From Anniella stebbinsi (lineage: Eukaryota > Chordata > Lepidosauria > Squamata > Anniellidae), in the NCBI GenBank assembly GCA_029215795.1, contig JARDYH010000003.1, positions 178,820,382 to 178,884,381 of the forward strand: a stretch of 64,000 nt of DNA. Direction: 5' to 3'. Under the pieces are notes generated by a model that saw only the letters and a program-made list of their open reading frames with translations, was not told the origin of the DNA and made no database searches. Position numbers and translations under genes: made by a program. Position 1 is the stretch's first letter. Each line of letters starts with the position of its first letter. This document shows positions 10,650 to 23,960 of the stretch, one piece after another.

Positions 10650-11180
10650 TGACTAAATTTGGCCCACAGCCTTGAGGTTTGTCACCCCTGGTCTAGATAA
10701 TATGTTTCCTCCAGAATGTCTGCAGCTGAGTGACCACCATTTCCTTGGGAACTTTGCCCCAAAAGGAATATTGACAATGAGGTGGTAGTTCTCATATACT
10801 TCTGACTCCAGGTCTTCTTCAGGAGGCCCACAGTACCACCTCATTCAAGGTAGCAAGTCCCATTCCCTGTCATAAATAGGTATTCTGCTCATGCCAAAGT
10901 CACCTTGGTGGTCCTGGATTTCAACCTTCACCTAGCAACCTAAATTTGACTTCCAGGACCTCATAACTACATTTCCCCACATCATTGGTACCAACATGGA
11001 CTATGACCATTGACTCCAACCCAGCACTAACTACAAAGCTCTCTAGATGGTATGTGATATCCACAAACTTTGCCCCAGGAAGGCAATTTACCATGTGATC
11101 TACATGCTCATCACAACCCCATCTGTCTATGACTAATATTGATGTCGCACTACTTCAAGCTCCCCACCCAACAGAGGCAC
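10650..11180 (-). mobile_element. LINE remnant with SGNH-esterase-like ORF1 motif
   Basis: Read on the minus strand, 11010-10900 gives a pattern MVIVHVGTNDVGKCSYEVL followed by KFRLLG, preceded by VNCLPGAKFVDI. CR1/L2-group LINEs commonly carry an SGNH-type lipolytic domain in ORF1, with the block GTND followed by a helix ending near LLG. Several stops interrupt it. It lies 5' of the RT fragment at 9900-10510 in the same orientation, so both may come from one element with a large internal deletion. Confidence 0.6.
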
Positions 11181-11199
11181 ATCCTTGGCACTGATTCAG

Positions 11200-12210
11200 T
11201 TAATATTGCTCATAATTTTTGTTTTATTTACAAAGAACTACTTTGGGCAACCCAAACATAGTTTCAGGTGGCCTGTGTAGAATGGCCAGAGTTAGTGTTT
11301 CAGTAAAAAGTCTGGGTCTGGGTTGCAAACTAGAGCATTAAGCCAATAGCTAACTTGTGCAGTGGTATATCACTTCAACCACTGATTTTTACAATCAGAT
11401 GTTGATATTGTATGTTTTAATTTCTCTCTTTATTTCATTGAGCAATAGGTTCAGCATTATAATGTATGAACGTTTTGAAAGCAATTTTTTAAAAAAGAAA
11501 TTGCATGACACTTTGGTGTCAAGTTGTGAAGAGAAAAAGAAAGCTAAGGAACAAATGGCCTAGATTATTTGGCAGATACAACGCAAAGCCCTAAATCAAT
11601 CAATATAGGACATTTTATTCTGATATATTAAATGTGAGCCCACAGTCTTACAAAGTCTTCAGCAAACAGTCAGGAAAATGGTTCTTCCCAAGAGATAAAT
11701 ATAGAAGAAAGCAAAGGGAAAGAAATTGATTGTGATACACTAACACCTTAACACAATGCTGTTTATTTTTATACATTGTTTTTTCATACAAAAGTCTAAC
11801 AAAACGGTTCAAGTTAATCTATACACATGCCTGTAGGCTATAAGCAAACTATTTCATATGCAGGAAGCATCTGTCGATGCAGGAGGGCAAGGGTGAAGTG
11901 GGAAACAATGGGGCAGTTTAAGGCAGAATGATTGACTAGAGGGAAATCAGGAAGTTCAGACGTGAGTGAGATCCACAAGTCCCATTTTAAGCATAAATTG
12001 GAGAGAATCAGAACTGTAAGGTACTAGTGCTTATGAATACCATACAATTCAAGGAATGTATGAACAGACTCTGATGATTTTAAAGGAGGGGGGATGAAGT
12101 GACATTTTATTCATGAGTAGTTGCTTCCATGTGGGATTAAAGGGAGTCAGGAAGAGACTATTCCAACTATGATAATTCAAAGGTTGAGAATTAATCTTAA
12201 ATCATTACAA
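11200..12210. other. Unique-looking AT-rich sequence
   Basis: No recognised element or exon. Confidence 0.3.
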
Positions 12211-12222
12211 CAGATAATCCAC

Positions 12223-12275
12223 TGGTGGTGGCGATGGTGGTGGTGAAACTGCTTAATAGTGGTGGTGGTGGTAAG
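12223..12275. repeat. GGT/GGTGAT-rich simple repeat
   Basis: Imperfect run of ggtggtggcgatggtggtgg followed, after a short gap, by tggtggtggtggtaa. Confidence 0.7.
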
Positions 12276-12381
12276 TAGTAGTTGCACCTAAAATAGAAGA
12301 TTATTTGACTGCTACTTTAATTTCACTGCTACTTTAAGCCAACAGGCATTTGCATCAATAAAATAACTATGTGCTCTAGGT

Positions 12382-12516
12382 CAGAGATGGGCAGAAAGTA
12401 GATCTCCAGATGTTTGGGACTTCAACTCCCAGCATTCCTGACCATTGGCCATGCTGGCAGGTGCTTCTGGGAGTTGGAGTCAAAACATCTGGAGACCTAC
12501 CTTCTGCACACCCCTG
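12382..12516. mobile_element. hAT-type MITE
   Basis: The left end CAGAGATGGGCAGAA pairs with the right end TTCTGCACACCCCTG. The inner inverted pair is ctccagatgtttgggac and aaaacatctggag. The flanking 8-mers ctctaggt (12374-12381) and ctctagag (12517-12524) match at 6 of 8 positions. Confidence 0.75.
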
Positions 12517-12524
12517 CTCTAGAG

Positions 12525-15500
12525 TAGCTAAGAATTCACTATTATTTCTTTCCACCTTGTTTAAAAGTTATATGAAACTTGATGGGTTGCATTTCAAAAT
12601 AGTTCAGTATAATGTTATTCCCTAGGGCTGTGCCAAACCCTCTTTTCATGATTTTTTTTCTCCCTGTAAAAGAAGCATGGTGGGTTGTGGTGAGATTTTG
12701 TGCCTCTTTCATAGGGAGGAGAAGAATTTTGAATAATTTTCTTATAGGGAGAGGGGGCAAGGTTTCTACTTACATTTAAGTGTAGGAGATAGCTGAGGGG
12801 AGAGGACTCCTTTTAATTTTTGTAAATGTAAAATTACCCAATTGTGGGGATCGTTATACAAAGGCTTTCAGCCCAGCAACTCTTCCTGAGCTCCCATGAG
12901 ACCACATGATGTCACATGGACTCAGGCATTCAGGGAGAGCTGCCACACTGGAGAAACATCTCTGTCAGAGTCCTGCACCTCTACAAGTGCATGGGTCCTT
13001 CTTTAAAATAATAATAATAATAGAAAGAAGACTACTTAGCCACCTCCCATAATTAGACAGATAAACAGAACCCCTGCCCTCCTCTCCAAGGAGAACATTA
13101 TTCAAAATTCTCACCACCCCAGCCTTTTTTGACAGAGTTTTCATTTCGCCCTCACCCGCCATGAATTGCCAAAAATGGAAGAATCACAATATTTGTCATG
13201 GCATTACTATTCCCCGAATCTAAGACTCGCTAACCCCCCCCCCCAAAAAAAGTTGTGCTTAGGAAGGAGTTTCACCAGTGCAATATAACAAAATGGGATG
13301 CACCAACAACAGCATTGTTTAGGATCAGTTGAGGGAGGCCTAGTCTCCCACTTTCTGTCTATAAAACCTCCAGTCTCTCCCTCCCTCCCTCCCTCCCTCC
13401 CTCCTCCAGAACAATTTTTAAGAGCCATGAAAAGGTCAGTACAGGCCTACATAGGGGTGAAGTTATTGCACCCAGTCATGGCCCCAATTCTCTGGGGATA
13501 CCTGTGAAGAGTTATTTTAGTTTGGAAATTCAGAAGGGCAAGACAACTTCTGCCGATTTGGGAAAAGGCAATGAAGCAAGTGACGGACTCATGAAGCCTG
13601 GAAAACCATGAAGAATAATGCACTGAAGTCAGAGTCAGTTACATTTATGGAATGTATGAGTGGAATGAGAGGCTGGACTGTATCCGACCCATTAATTCCC
13701 TGACATCAGTGATATGATGCAATTAGGAGTACACCCACCACACCTGCGTGCATTGTAGCACAGCGGGGCACCTCTGTCAATGACCTTTTCATCGCACTAC
13801 ACTGTATTTACACAGTCACTAACCAGATTAGGGTTGCTGCACAGCTGTTTTCGTTCTATTGTTCGTGGGTGGCTTTCAAATACTGGCTTTGCCAGGATCC
13901 TTGAAACAACAACAGGATGAATCTCCTTCAGGGATACTTCCAGTCGCATTCTTTCAGTGAAAGGAAGTAGTATTTTCTGTCTTGCTGTCCTTGAACTCTC
14001 GGTCTCTTTATCCCTCCAACTTAGCGTAAAATGAAATAGTTCCATCAGATTTTTCTGCTATATCCTCTATCATTGGTCCATCGTTTGTTTAAAACAACAG
14101 CAACAATAATAATAATAAGAGGCAGGCTATACAGTTCAGACAGAAGCTCCCCAAGCAAACAAGAAAACCTAGAAACAAGTAAAGCCTCTTGAATTTGAAG
14201 TGGGAATGAATTGTAAGGAAAGTGTGAATTTTAAGTGTGTACAGTCTAGCTGTTGCACCACGCACCTGTGAAACGTCTGCCGTGCCCTGAATTTAAAACA
14301 AATGTTTCCCCAACAATGACAGGATATGTTGCCAGCAGCAAGGCTGTAACATTTCATCATTTAAGAACCCACATCTTTGTTGAGAAAGAAATGAACCTTG
14401 TTTTCCTCCTCAGAATTTGCTGATAAGATGAAACAAACAAGTGATTGAAGTGTGTCATTTGAAGCTCTATTTCCAAGGATTTTGGAAGCTTTAAAAGAGT
14501 CAACACTGTTATAATATTGAAAACTGCCAATTTAAAAGGTTTTATTTTTAGAGTAAAATAAAATAAAATCCACCTCAGGAAGCAGAGAAGCAAAAAACAA
14601 CAACAAGAACAACCCCATCCTCCAGCCACTAGGCCACTAAGCAGGCCTGCAAACCTTTTCAGAAGGAAAATAGCTACTGACACAGCTCCTTCTTTTTCAC
14701 AGGGTGGTTCAGTCATCTATCAACCTTCGTCCTTGGGAGAAGGATGTTTAATTCTTGAAGCTTAGTTGGGACAAATCTCCAACTGAACTCCATTGGTTCA
14801 TCAGTGTAAGTTTAATGTTCTCAGGAATATTGTCCACTGTTAGACTCCTGTAGAACCTAGAAAGTACTGAGATCATGTTGCTGAGAGAGGAGAAACTCCC
14901 GCTCTAAAAAGCAGCATGAGCTCTCTGTCTCTCTCTCTTTCAAAAGTCTGCAGTCCATGAAGACACTGGAGAAAGGAAGAGACACCCTTGGTTTGAGGCT
15001 CTTCCCACAATAGTTCAAACACTCTTCAAGTGCAGCAAGAAGTCCCAGCACTTGTTTTTAAAGTATCAAATTATTTCTGCTTCAATCTTTGCTCAACTAA
15101 AACATTTTATTTCACTTTCTCAGAGCCACAAATGCATTAGGGAAGACAATTGTGGGAGGAGGAATTGTCCCTTCCCCTCACAAGTCTAAGCCACACCCAC
15201 TAGTGTGGATGGATCATAGTGGGACATGCTACACAAAAAACAGTATATCCCTCAATGTAAGGAAAGTCTAGTTGCAATTTCACTTGTCGTGGAAGAGCAA
15301 TGGTTTTGTAGCAGCAGGAGCCTTCTGTCTGGATGCACCCTGAAAATCCCACTGAGCTGTCCAGCAGAGAGCACAGCAAGATTGGGTGTTGCTTCAGCAC
15401 TGTCTAGGCCCTACCTGGGCAGCTTTATAGCTGCCCCACGCCTTCCTGGCCTCTCAGCTGGTCCCTAATCTGGAGCCCATGAGAAGTGTGGATTTAAAAT

Positions 15501-15590
15501 ATCTTTGTACTACCTTTAAAGAAAAAGTAGAAAGGATATAACAATAGAAATATAAAGAAAATGAACTAAAACATCCATATTATAAGTCCT
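12525..15590. other. Long stretch without a recognised gene
   Basis: About 3 kb of mostly unique AT-rich DNA. It contains a possible hAT left terminus at 12623 (tagggctgtgcc), a ccct simple repeat near 13377-13402 and short taa/aat runs at 13007 and 14107. None of the open frames shows a domain I recognise. Diverged or regulatory sequence here could not be recognised by eye. Confidence 0.3.
13377..13402. repeat. (CCCT)n simple repeat
   Basis: About six units of ccct/tccc. Confidence 0.85.
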
Positions 15591-15594
15591 TCTC

Positions 15595-15686
15595 CAGGGG
15601 TGGGGAACGTGTGATTCTCCAAAGTGAGGGATAATGAGAGTTACAATTCAACAACACCTGGAGACCACACAGTCCCTAGCTCTGCC
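15595..15686. mobile_element. hAT-type MITE, short copy
   Basis: Begins CAGGGGTGGGGAACG and ends near ctagctctg, with the internal inverted pair attctccaaa and cacctggaga. It is shorter and more diverged than the copy at 6247. Confidence 0.5.
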
Positions 15687-15774
15687 CTACCCTGTTCCTT
15701 TTCTTTCATATTAGAATAAGAATTAGCTAATTTAGAAGAAGCCTTCACCAACAAGAATACTTTCCATACACATA

Positions 15775-16227
15775 GGCCCTTTCCACACCAGGCACGGGCA
15801 CGGGATATTTCCTGGTTCTCAAGAACTATGAAAATCCTGATCCTTCAGTGGTCCCAGGAACTTCCCGGGACTGCAGAAGAATGTGCCCACCCGCCCCGGT
15901 GCTGCTGCGCTTACTCACGAGTAAGCGCAGCAGCACCGATGGCCACAGAGCCACACCGCATGGCTCTGAGGCCATCAGGAAAGGGAGGAACCAAAATTGC
16001 CATCCTCAGGATGGCAGGGGGAGACGCGATCATGCGCGGCATTTTTTTTCTAACTTACTTTTTCGCTGGAGCGCTCTTCCTCGGAGCAAAAAGGAATGCC
16101 AGGCACGACATATGATGACCCGGGACGTCGTGCCCATGATGTGGTTTGAGTGCAGCGATCCCGGAAGTAGCTACTTCTGGGATTGCTCACGCTGGGCCCG
16201 CTACACCCCTGTGGTGTAGAAATGGAC
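15775..16227. mobile_element. Harbinger-like MITE, complete copy
   Basis: The ends ggccctttccacacc and ggtgtagaaatggac are inverted relatives. Both sides carry ata (15772-15774 and 16228-16230), a 3-bp duplication. The inside is GC-rich and includes the palindrome ttactcacgagtaagc near 15911 and cgggacgtcgtgcc near 16122. On the minus strand it carries aaagtaagt near 16055. Confidence 0.75.
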
Positions 16228-16230
16228 ATA

Positions 16231-17530
16231 GTTACAGATTATCTGGAAACAAGGCTGTTTGCAGCCCATTGAAAGCATGATAAGTTGCATTCATTAATTT
16301 TCTCAACAGTCAAAACTTTTACTCCAAATTACATACTGAGAAACTAAAATTGTTTTACAAATTATTCTGAATAATATAATAAAACTGTGGGTTTTTTCCA
16401 ATAGAAAAAAAAATGATCTCCACTTCTAAGACATTTAGAGTCATTCCTTAATGACTGTGCCTAAAAAACATGTAACATGAGATCTCATTTTTTAGACTCC
16501 CCTGCAACAGGATCTGTGAGCCAGAAAATCTTGGACTTCATTCCCATGCTGTGTGTACACATTTCCTCTTTGGCAGCAGGCAGTGTATCTTAACCTGTCT
16601 TGATTGCTTTAATGTCCCGAGGGAGCATTTCTTATTTAATTAAGAATTAATTTCCTCTGTTTAGCCATTTTTGGGTTAGTGCGCAATGCACATGCAATCA
16701 AATAACATAAGGTCTACAATCTGATAAATCACAGCTTTCAGGTAAGGTCCCAAGAGTTCAGATGTTTATCAAGAGCCATTGCAAGCCCATAAAATATGGT
16801 TGGAAACCAGGCCAAAAGTAGACTTGCTGATGAAATATCCAGTGTTTCCTGCTATGGTTAAGAATCTTAAGTGTCACTCAAACTATGTTTCCTATTTTTG
16901 CAGGGAGAAAGGGCTGCTGCTTCTTCTTTTCTAAAAAAAACTGCTAGCACTCTGACTGTAACCATCTTTACTTGATAGTTAGTCCCACTGATTTCTATGA
17001 AACATGCTCTGACATGAACTTCGGTAGTACCGCAGACTAGAGAAGTGAAAAAGATGAACAAGTATTGATGTCTCAGGAAGATGAACTACCCCTTTAGGTT
17101 TTGTCTTGCTCAGCAATTATTTGGCGGTGGTGGTGTTAGTGTGGGTGGAAAGTTGCTGACTTAAAGGTCAGTATGCAAATGAAGGATTTATCTAAAGTGG
17201 ACTAAACACCCTCACCAACTAGGAGTCAGTTGACATTGATTAGTAAATATTTGCACTAGTAACCAGAAAGGACTTTGAGCTGATGCACATGGCCAAAGTA
17301 TCACGTCTCAAGCACTGGCACTGATGCACCTAGGTAATTTTAGACCCAAGACTTGATGGTCTTATGGCAGAGGGGAGTTAGATGGCTCTATGTATTTAGT
17401 TGTGAAGCACACAACTAATATTTCTCTTCCCCACCACCATCCCATGCTTTACAACTGTTTCTATATTCCTGATATGTTACAACAACAACAAACCTGTTTG
17501 CTAAGACTGGTTTAAAGAAAAATGTAGTTT
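16231..17530. other. Unique-looking AT-rich sequence
   Basis: No recognised element or exon. Confidence 0.3.
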
Positions 17531-17534
17531 GAGC

Positions 17535-18140
17535 TACGGCTGTGCCGAAATTTTCACTATGAATATTTTCGACCATTCTCTGGGAAGGAGGAGCAAAAAG
17601 AATTCCCACCCCCACTCCCCAAATTTTTTTTCAGCAAACAGTGGAGCATTTAGGAGAGATTCTCTATGGTAGGATGGTTTAATCCTTACTTGATAAAGAG
17701 CTGTAAGCCTCCAGCTGCAATCACTATCTGCAAATACACTTCCTCATAGGGGCTTTCCAGAAGGAGGCAGGGCTTTGGGGAACTGCCTAAAGTGTGCCTG
17801 GTGAGAGATGAACCATCTCTCTAAGCAACTCCTTAAAAAAAAAAACTTTGAAAAATGACCATGCCACTCCCTCCAGGATCACTGGAGTATCCTAGTGGCA
17901 GCAGCTGATTATGCCAAGGAGGTGGTGATCGTACCGAGAAGTGGGCGATCATGGCAGAAAGGAGGACATATGTGCCACTGTTCCTGGGCACTGGTAAGCA
18001 GCCCTCTCAGGCACTGCATGCTGGGCATTGTAGGCTGTAATTTGCTTATGGATGCCGAAGGGCTGTGCAAAAAAATGGCCGATCCGCCATAAAATGGCCT
18101 CTGTGATTTGGAGTTCCCTGAAGCTCCAAATACCACTTAA
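17535..18140. mobile_element. Probable hAT-type MITE, related to 8005-8399
   Basis: Starts tacggctgtgccgaaa, a variant of the tagggctgtgc terminus. The segment 18005-18110 matches 8269-8355 (aggcactgcatgctgggc, then ccgccataaaatggcct). The right boundary is not resolved, so this may be two adjoining fragments. Confidence 0.45.
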
Positions 18141-19765
18141 AGGTTGGAGCCAAAATACCTAGACACACACCTACACATGCTTTCTCAGAAAGCAGATATA
18201 GAGCAGGTGCAGCAGGAGTTTGAAAAATCGTATCCCAGCTAAAAATTCAAGCCAGATTCCAATTTGACAACACTAATGGCAGGGGTTGTGGTTTCTTCTC
18301 ACACTGTGAGGCAGGGTGAGGTGGGAGTTATAATGCAGTCGTGGGGAGATGCTCCAGTGTGAGCATTCTTCCCATATAGCCTTGGGCTTCTCAACATATT
18401 CCCACCTGTCTTCAAAATGTGTGTGTTGTGGGGGGGGGGGGGTGGAATATGTTTGTTGGATGCTTTGTTTGATTCTGGGATTCTTGGTTACAAAATGATT
18501 GACACCAGGCTCATGCTCCTCTCTACCCATTTTACAGGATGTAGAATCACTCCTTCATAAGCATACATAACCAGTCTGGTGCAAATCCTCCCTGGAGATG
18601 GTCTGTGCTGGTAGCCATTCAAGGGGCAAGAAATTGCCCGATATCTGCTCATACAGAATGATTAAAAAAACACCCACACACAAGGGAGAGGCGGGCAGTT
18701 TCAGAGCCTGTCCTAAGGGAACAATAGTCAACCATGGTCAACTGAATTACTGTGGGAGGGTCTTAAATGTGTTTCTCTCAGCTGAAGCAAACTCAGCAAG
18801 ACCCTGCTGTGCAGAAAGGGGGAACTTTACCATCACATTTGCTTGTCTTCTGCTTTCCCAGCATTGTGCTGACCTTCACACAGTGTCACACATCCGCCCC
18901 ACAAGGCACAACACAGCTGCAGCAGCAGCTTAAAGGTTTGGAGGCAGGAGACCAAAAAATGAATTGAGTTTTTAAAAGCTTAGAACTGAAGCGGCCACCA
19001 TTCATTTCTAGTTGCCATTGTTATCCAGATTTTCTTCTTAAAACAAAAACTTTTCTGAATATTGATTTTGAAAAGACTCGTTGTGCCAATGAGAGAGAGA
19101 GAGAAAGCTTGTCTTGAGCAAAATAAATAAATGATTTTTTAAAAATCACAATAAACTTAAATTCAATAATTTCCCATATTTATGTTGAAAGTAATCATTA
19201 GCCCTCTTTTGCTCCATCCTTATTTGTACAGCTGTCACAGGGGTCAACTGGTATTTGATGCCATCAGGAAAATAACAGAAAGTGGAATCTTAGAATTGGA
19301 GATGTAATGCAGCCCATGGCTACTAAAGAAAATAAATGAAGGCTGAAATTTAACATTGTCTTTGTTGGCTGAAGTAATTGTAGAAGGTTCTTGGAAAGGT
19401 CATTTCACTTAAAGACAAAAATCATTTCTGAACCATTTTATTCTTCCAGAAATTCCAGTTATCTTCGTAAATGCCATCAGTCTTCTGTCATGAAGGATTT
19501 GTTCCCATTTGTAGCTTATCTCTGCACTCCACCACTCAGATGAATTGTGTATACTCTTCAGCCACTCAGGAGTAATTGATGCTTACTTACTCCTTTTCAA
19601 TCCATACATCTTTAGTAAGGTAAGAAGGCTCAGCTTTTACAGCAAGCCTTGGTATTGTACCATGGATGTCCAAATCCTCCTGTTTACCGTTGGTCCTTCT
19701 GTACCATGGAGATCATACAAAAGGTGTTGTTTTGTACACCTAGACTATGTATTTCCCAAAAATAA
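18141..19765. other. Unassigned stretch
   Basis: Contains a G homopolymer (about 18429-18440) and otherwise unique-looking AT-rich sequence. The 111-codon frame at 18598-18933 has no recognisable domain. Confidence 0.3.
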
Positions 19766-19769
19766 GGAA

Positions 19770-20160
19770 AACATTTATTTCATTTCATTTCATTTCTATA
19801 CTGTCCAATAGCTGAAGCTCTCAAAAATTAAAACCACAAAATACAATCTAAAGCATAAAACTTAAACCACAATATAAAAACGCAATATAAAAGTACGACC
19901 AGACTCAAGCCAAGCAGCAATGCAGAGATTTAAAATACAAATTTAAAATACAGATTTAAAGCAGCAAAGTTAAAAGTCAAAGATGATAACATGTTAAAAT
20001 ACTGGGGAGATAAAAAGGTCTTCATCTGGCATCAAATAGAGTATAATGTAGGTACCAGGCGAACCACTCTAGGGAGCTCATTCCACAGCAGAGAAGGCCC
20101 TCCTCCTGTAAGCCACCTGCCTCACTTCCTTTGGCAGGGGCTCTCTGTCATGGAGGTGTC
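19770..20160 (-). mobile_element. L2/CR1-type LINE 3' fragment
   Basis: The minus strand ends in the tail seen at 7095 and 28983 (agcttcagctattggacagtataga then an attt-rich end). Upstream, the part near 20060-20150 (ctcattccacagcagagaaggcc on the plus strand) corresponds to the C-terminal ORF2 sequence also seen at 29363 and 63940. It is 5'-truncated. Confidence 0.65.
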
Positions 20161-20206
20161 AATGCAGACAATACACAGTGGAAAGTGGTTATAGTTCTGA
20201 GTAGGG

Positions 20207-20530
20207 ATGGGACGGCAGTGGGAGAATTCGTTCAGTTTCCATTTTAATATGAACTCATCTAATTTTGCATTTCCCAACAGCTATGCAATCCAAAACTCAG
20301 TTATCCTTCGAGATTTGTACTTCTCTGAGTTTTGCAATGAAGTTCTCCAATCTAACAAAGAGAACCAATAAGCATAAATTAAGTAAAATAATGTTCAAAA
20401 TTGCATTATAGTTGAAAAATTGTTTGCAAAAAAGTGTATATTTGGCCAAAATATGCATACAAAAATGCAGATATTTGAAAAAATGTGTACAACACTGCTT
20501 ATGAATATTCATGTTTTTAAAAAGATACCT
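20207..20530. mobile_element. Possible hAT remnant (TAGGGATGGGA terminus)
   Basis: Starts tagggatgggacggc, resembling the tagggatgt termini at 23699 and at 4314 (reversed). The interior is rich in aaaatgca and tatttggc motifs. No right end was found. Confidence 0.35.
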
Positions 20531-20689
20531 AAAGTGTAGGAGGAACCAAACGTAAGACTGTAGAAATTTTCAAAGTTCCAATACTTAATATTGGGAAAAT
20601 GAGAACTGAAAGAAGCACCCTAGTTCTGAGACAAGCTCAGTGTGAACAAGTCCCTAAAATACTGTGGAAAAGGTGCAACATAGCCCACA

Positions 20690-21000
20690 ACAAGTGTCAT
20701 CACACAGGGAGTAATTGTGTTTCCTTACCATTGCTTTTCTGCCTACGCATTTGTCCCTCATTACTTCCTCTTTTGAAAAAGGAAGTAAACAATGTGCACA
20801 TGGCACACAGCAGGAGATAGCGACAAATTCCATTTTAAAAAAAAAAACCTCAGACTTACTGGGGTGTTTTTTGTCACGTGCAGAAGGCTAGAAGGGGCCG
20901 GAGGCACAGGGGAGGCAGACGACATCATGAGAGGGACCCGCGAAAATTCGTGAGTGCCCAATAACAAACGTGCAATAAAATGCTCATCTGATGGAGCTCA
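20690..21000. mobile_element. MITE of the attacttcctcttt...aaggaagtaaac family, copy 1
   Basis: The core carries the inverted pair acttcctctttt and aaaaaggaagt (20763-20789), then cagacttac and acatcatgagagggaccc. The same order of blocks recurs at 22600-22940 and 35045-35345. The ends are loosely inverted around catcacac and catctgatg. It is non-coding. Confidence 0.6.
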
Positions 21001-22316
21001 ACAATCCAAGCTATTTCTTTGAACATAACATGGTAATGTGAGGATTAGGTAACAGGGGAGAAGTAGGTGCTTCGTATGCCATGTTTGTGGATACAGTTCC
21101 TATACAAGTCTGATCAGAACATGATCTAAAACATATTTAGTTGAAGCAGTGGAATGAGGTGGTAGAAGCCTGAGATGGTAGAAAAATGGACTGTATCATT
21201 TCAGACTGTAAGTGGGTTGGGGCTCTCAGTAAGCAGAGTGAGGTGGCTACCTCAGCCATCAGATACTAGGTGAGAGGGAACAGTAGCGAGGTGCTTGAGG
21301 ATAGAGCTGTGATGACTTGAGAGGGGGGAGCAGGGCCATTTCACCAGCCCTGCTAAAGACCACCCCATGAAATCCCCTCTTCCCTCAACTGTTACCAGCA
21401 ACAGCCATTCCAGCAGGCTGAGCTGAGGGAGGTAAGAGGACAAAGCAGGACCATTCCACCTGCCCTGCTCAAAAATTGGTGTTTTTCCTCTTCCCTCCAC
21501 ATCCCTATTTCTTTTTGTGCCATTGCTTTTTAGATTGCAAGCCTGTGGGCAGGAACTGTCTTCTTTTACTGATTATTAAATAAATAAATAAATGTGATAA
21601 CAAAACAACAACAAACAACATCAAAAGTTCCCTGTGGTTAAGATAAACAAACTACCACATCAGTGTTAAAGGTTTACCATAGCTCTCTCCCAACTATTTG
21701 AGTTGCTACTCAGGAGGATTCTTTACATGTAGCAGCATGATCAAAGAAGTTTCTTAAGTGATATATTCTATTTTACTACCTCTGGACTCTTCCACCTCAT
21801 TTCCACCTCAGTCAGTGGCATGTATAAATCCAGACTAACTGTTGAACAAATTCTCTTGATGAAGATCAGTAGAATAAATTAAGGATTATTAAATAACTAT
21901 GGCTTCTTATTACCTTTGCCTGTGGTGTGTGCGTGTTCTCCACTTTTTCTGATTGTTGCATTATTGCTTCACATTCAGTGCTATTGCAGATTTTTGTCCC
22001 TTGAAGCACCTATGAAGGAGTAATTAAAAGAAGGATGAACTTTTGATAAAATGAAATATAGTAGAATATTCATTTAATTTAGGAGAAATTGGAAATGGGA
22101 ATGTCTGGTAGCCTGGGAAGTTCAATTCTACAACCTATGGAGTTCCCTTTCTTTGTCAGCTTGGGACGTGGACATTCACCTCCCAGGTCATTCTAATCTC
22201 TTTTCTTGCAGGGCGCACACCACTTGCAAGCTTCTGTCATGCCTGTGGTGTTTGTGAACACGCTTCGGTGCTACATATGTAATGCAATATGGATATTCTG
22301 TATCTTTTTGTTGTAC
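21001..22316. other. Unassigned stretch with one LINE tail
   Basis: Mostly unique-looking. At 21528-21597 a plus-strand LINE-like tail is visible (gattgcaagcctgtgggcag, then taaataaataaataaatg). Nothing else is recognised. Confidence 0.35.
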
Positions 22317-22565
22317 TTGTTTACATCCTGCTTTTCTGCCCACCAGGGGTCTTTATGACGACTCTCAACAAAAAAAATTTACAACAACATAAACATAACA
22401 TTACAAAATACCATAAAACCTTTATTCATTATTTATTTATTTATCTAGATGGAGAGGCGGGTTAGAAATGAAATAAATAAATAAAAATTTATAGCTTATT
22501 TTTGTCCTTCTCTTGAGCTGGAAAAGGCTCCCAGAGTGGCTTACATACTCTCAACAGAAACAAGA
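22317..22565. mobile_element. Cluster of short LINE/SINE 3' tails
   Basis: Contains ctgcttttctgcccaccagg, then gatggagaggcgggttagaa followed by aaataaataaataaa. On the other strand, the gcctcttccagctcaagag-like end is followed by a homopolymer C run (22567-22578). These are 3' ends of L2-like elements in both orientations. Confidence 0.5.
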
Positions 22566-22599
22566 TCCCCCCCCCCCCCACCTGTAGGCTTATGGGGTT

Positions 22600-22940
22600 T
22601 CATCAGACGGGAAGAAAATCATGATTCCCTATTGTCACTTCTCCCCCTCCCCCCACCCAGCTACTGTCTCACAGTACTTCTTCTTTCTCACGGAGAAGAA
22701 AGAGGAAGTAAACAAAGACCATGTGGCCCATTCAGTTGGCATTTTTCTCACGCCACTTTTCCTGCAAGTTTTGTTTCTAAAAATAAGTCAGACTTACCAG
22801 GGTCTTATTTTGTGATGGGAAGATGCCAGAAGGAGCGGGAGATGCATGGGAGGTGGACGGTATCATTAAAAGGACCCATGAAAAACCGTAAGTGGACAGT
22901 AATAAGTGTGTGATGAAACACTTGTCTGATGATGCTCATA
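22600..22940. mobile_element. MITE of the attacttcctcttt family, copy 2
   Basis: Starts around ttcatcagacgggaag and ends around cttgtctgatgatgctcat, which are imperfect inverted ends. It shares acttcttctttctc, gaagaaagaggaagtaaaca and cagacttaccaggg with copies at 20690 and 35045. The plus-strand ORF here follows none of the other copies, so it is not coding. Confidence 0.65.
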
Positions 22941-23179
22941 ATCTAAAAAGATGGGACACAAAAGGTACAGGTATGAGGAGAGAAGAGGTGGGGGAAAGCA
23001 AGTGGTCTTTCAGCAGGGTGAGTGGGATGGCCCTGCTTCTGATCTTGTCACTGGATGATAGCTGGGAGAGGATCATGATGGAGGTGGTCCTTCAGCAGCA
23101 CTTGGATAATGATCCTCCTTCCCATCTCATCTCCCTCTGCTGCAGCCTGCTTTTCTATATTTTAAACATCAAAAATAAC

Positions 23180-23610
<431 letters not shown>

Positions 23611-23698
23611 AAGCCACACATCAGTCCCACCGTTCATCCACCTCAAACAACTGGCCGAACAAGAATGTCTTTACAAGTCTCCAAAACCCCCTTCTATG

Positions 23699-23960
23699 TA
23701 GGGATGTATGAGAATTTCTGTTCGCAAAACATGCAAACTTGGCCTGTTCATGACCCCGAATGTGAGCGCCAGAGGAAATTTGCACAAATTTGGGATTTCT
23801 TTGCCTAATTCTTATGCATTGGATCATGCTCATTTTGCACAAGTTTTACACTCATGCAAAATGAACAGTGATCACAAACATGAGTGCAAATCGACGAGAC
23901 ACAAGCATCGACTTGATGTTTAGAGAACCTTGGCGAACTTGCAGACTACTTGCTCACCAA
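23699..23960. mobile_element. Possible hAT remnant (TAGGGATGT terminus)
   Basis: Starts tagggatgtatgagaattt. The interior has ttgcacaaatttggga and tcatgcaaaatga motifs shared in style with 47560-47690. The right end is uncertain. Confidence 0.35.

Noticed and set aside
12623..12640. Left end of a complete hAT element
   Set aside because: Terminus tagggctgtgcc is convincing, but no right end or duplication could be found downstream.
15828..16219. 95- and 123-codon frames
   Set aside because: They lie inside a Harbinger-like MITE with inverted ends and ata duplications.
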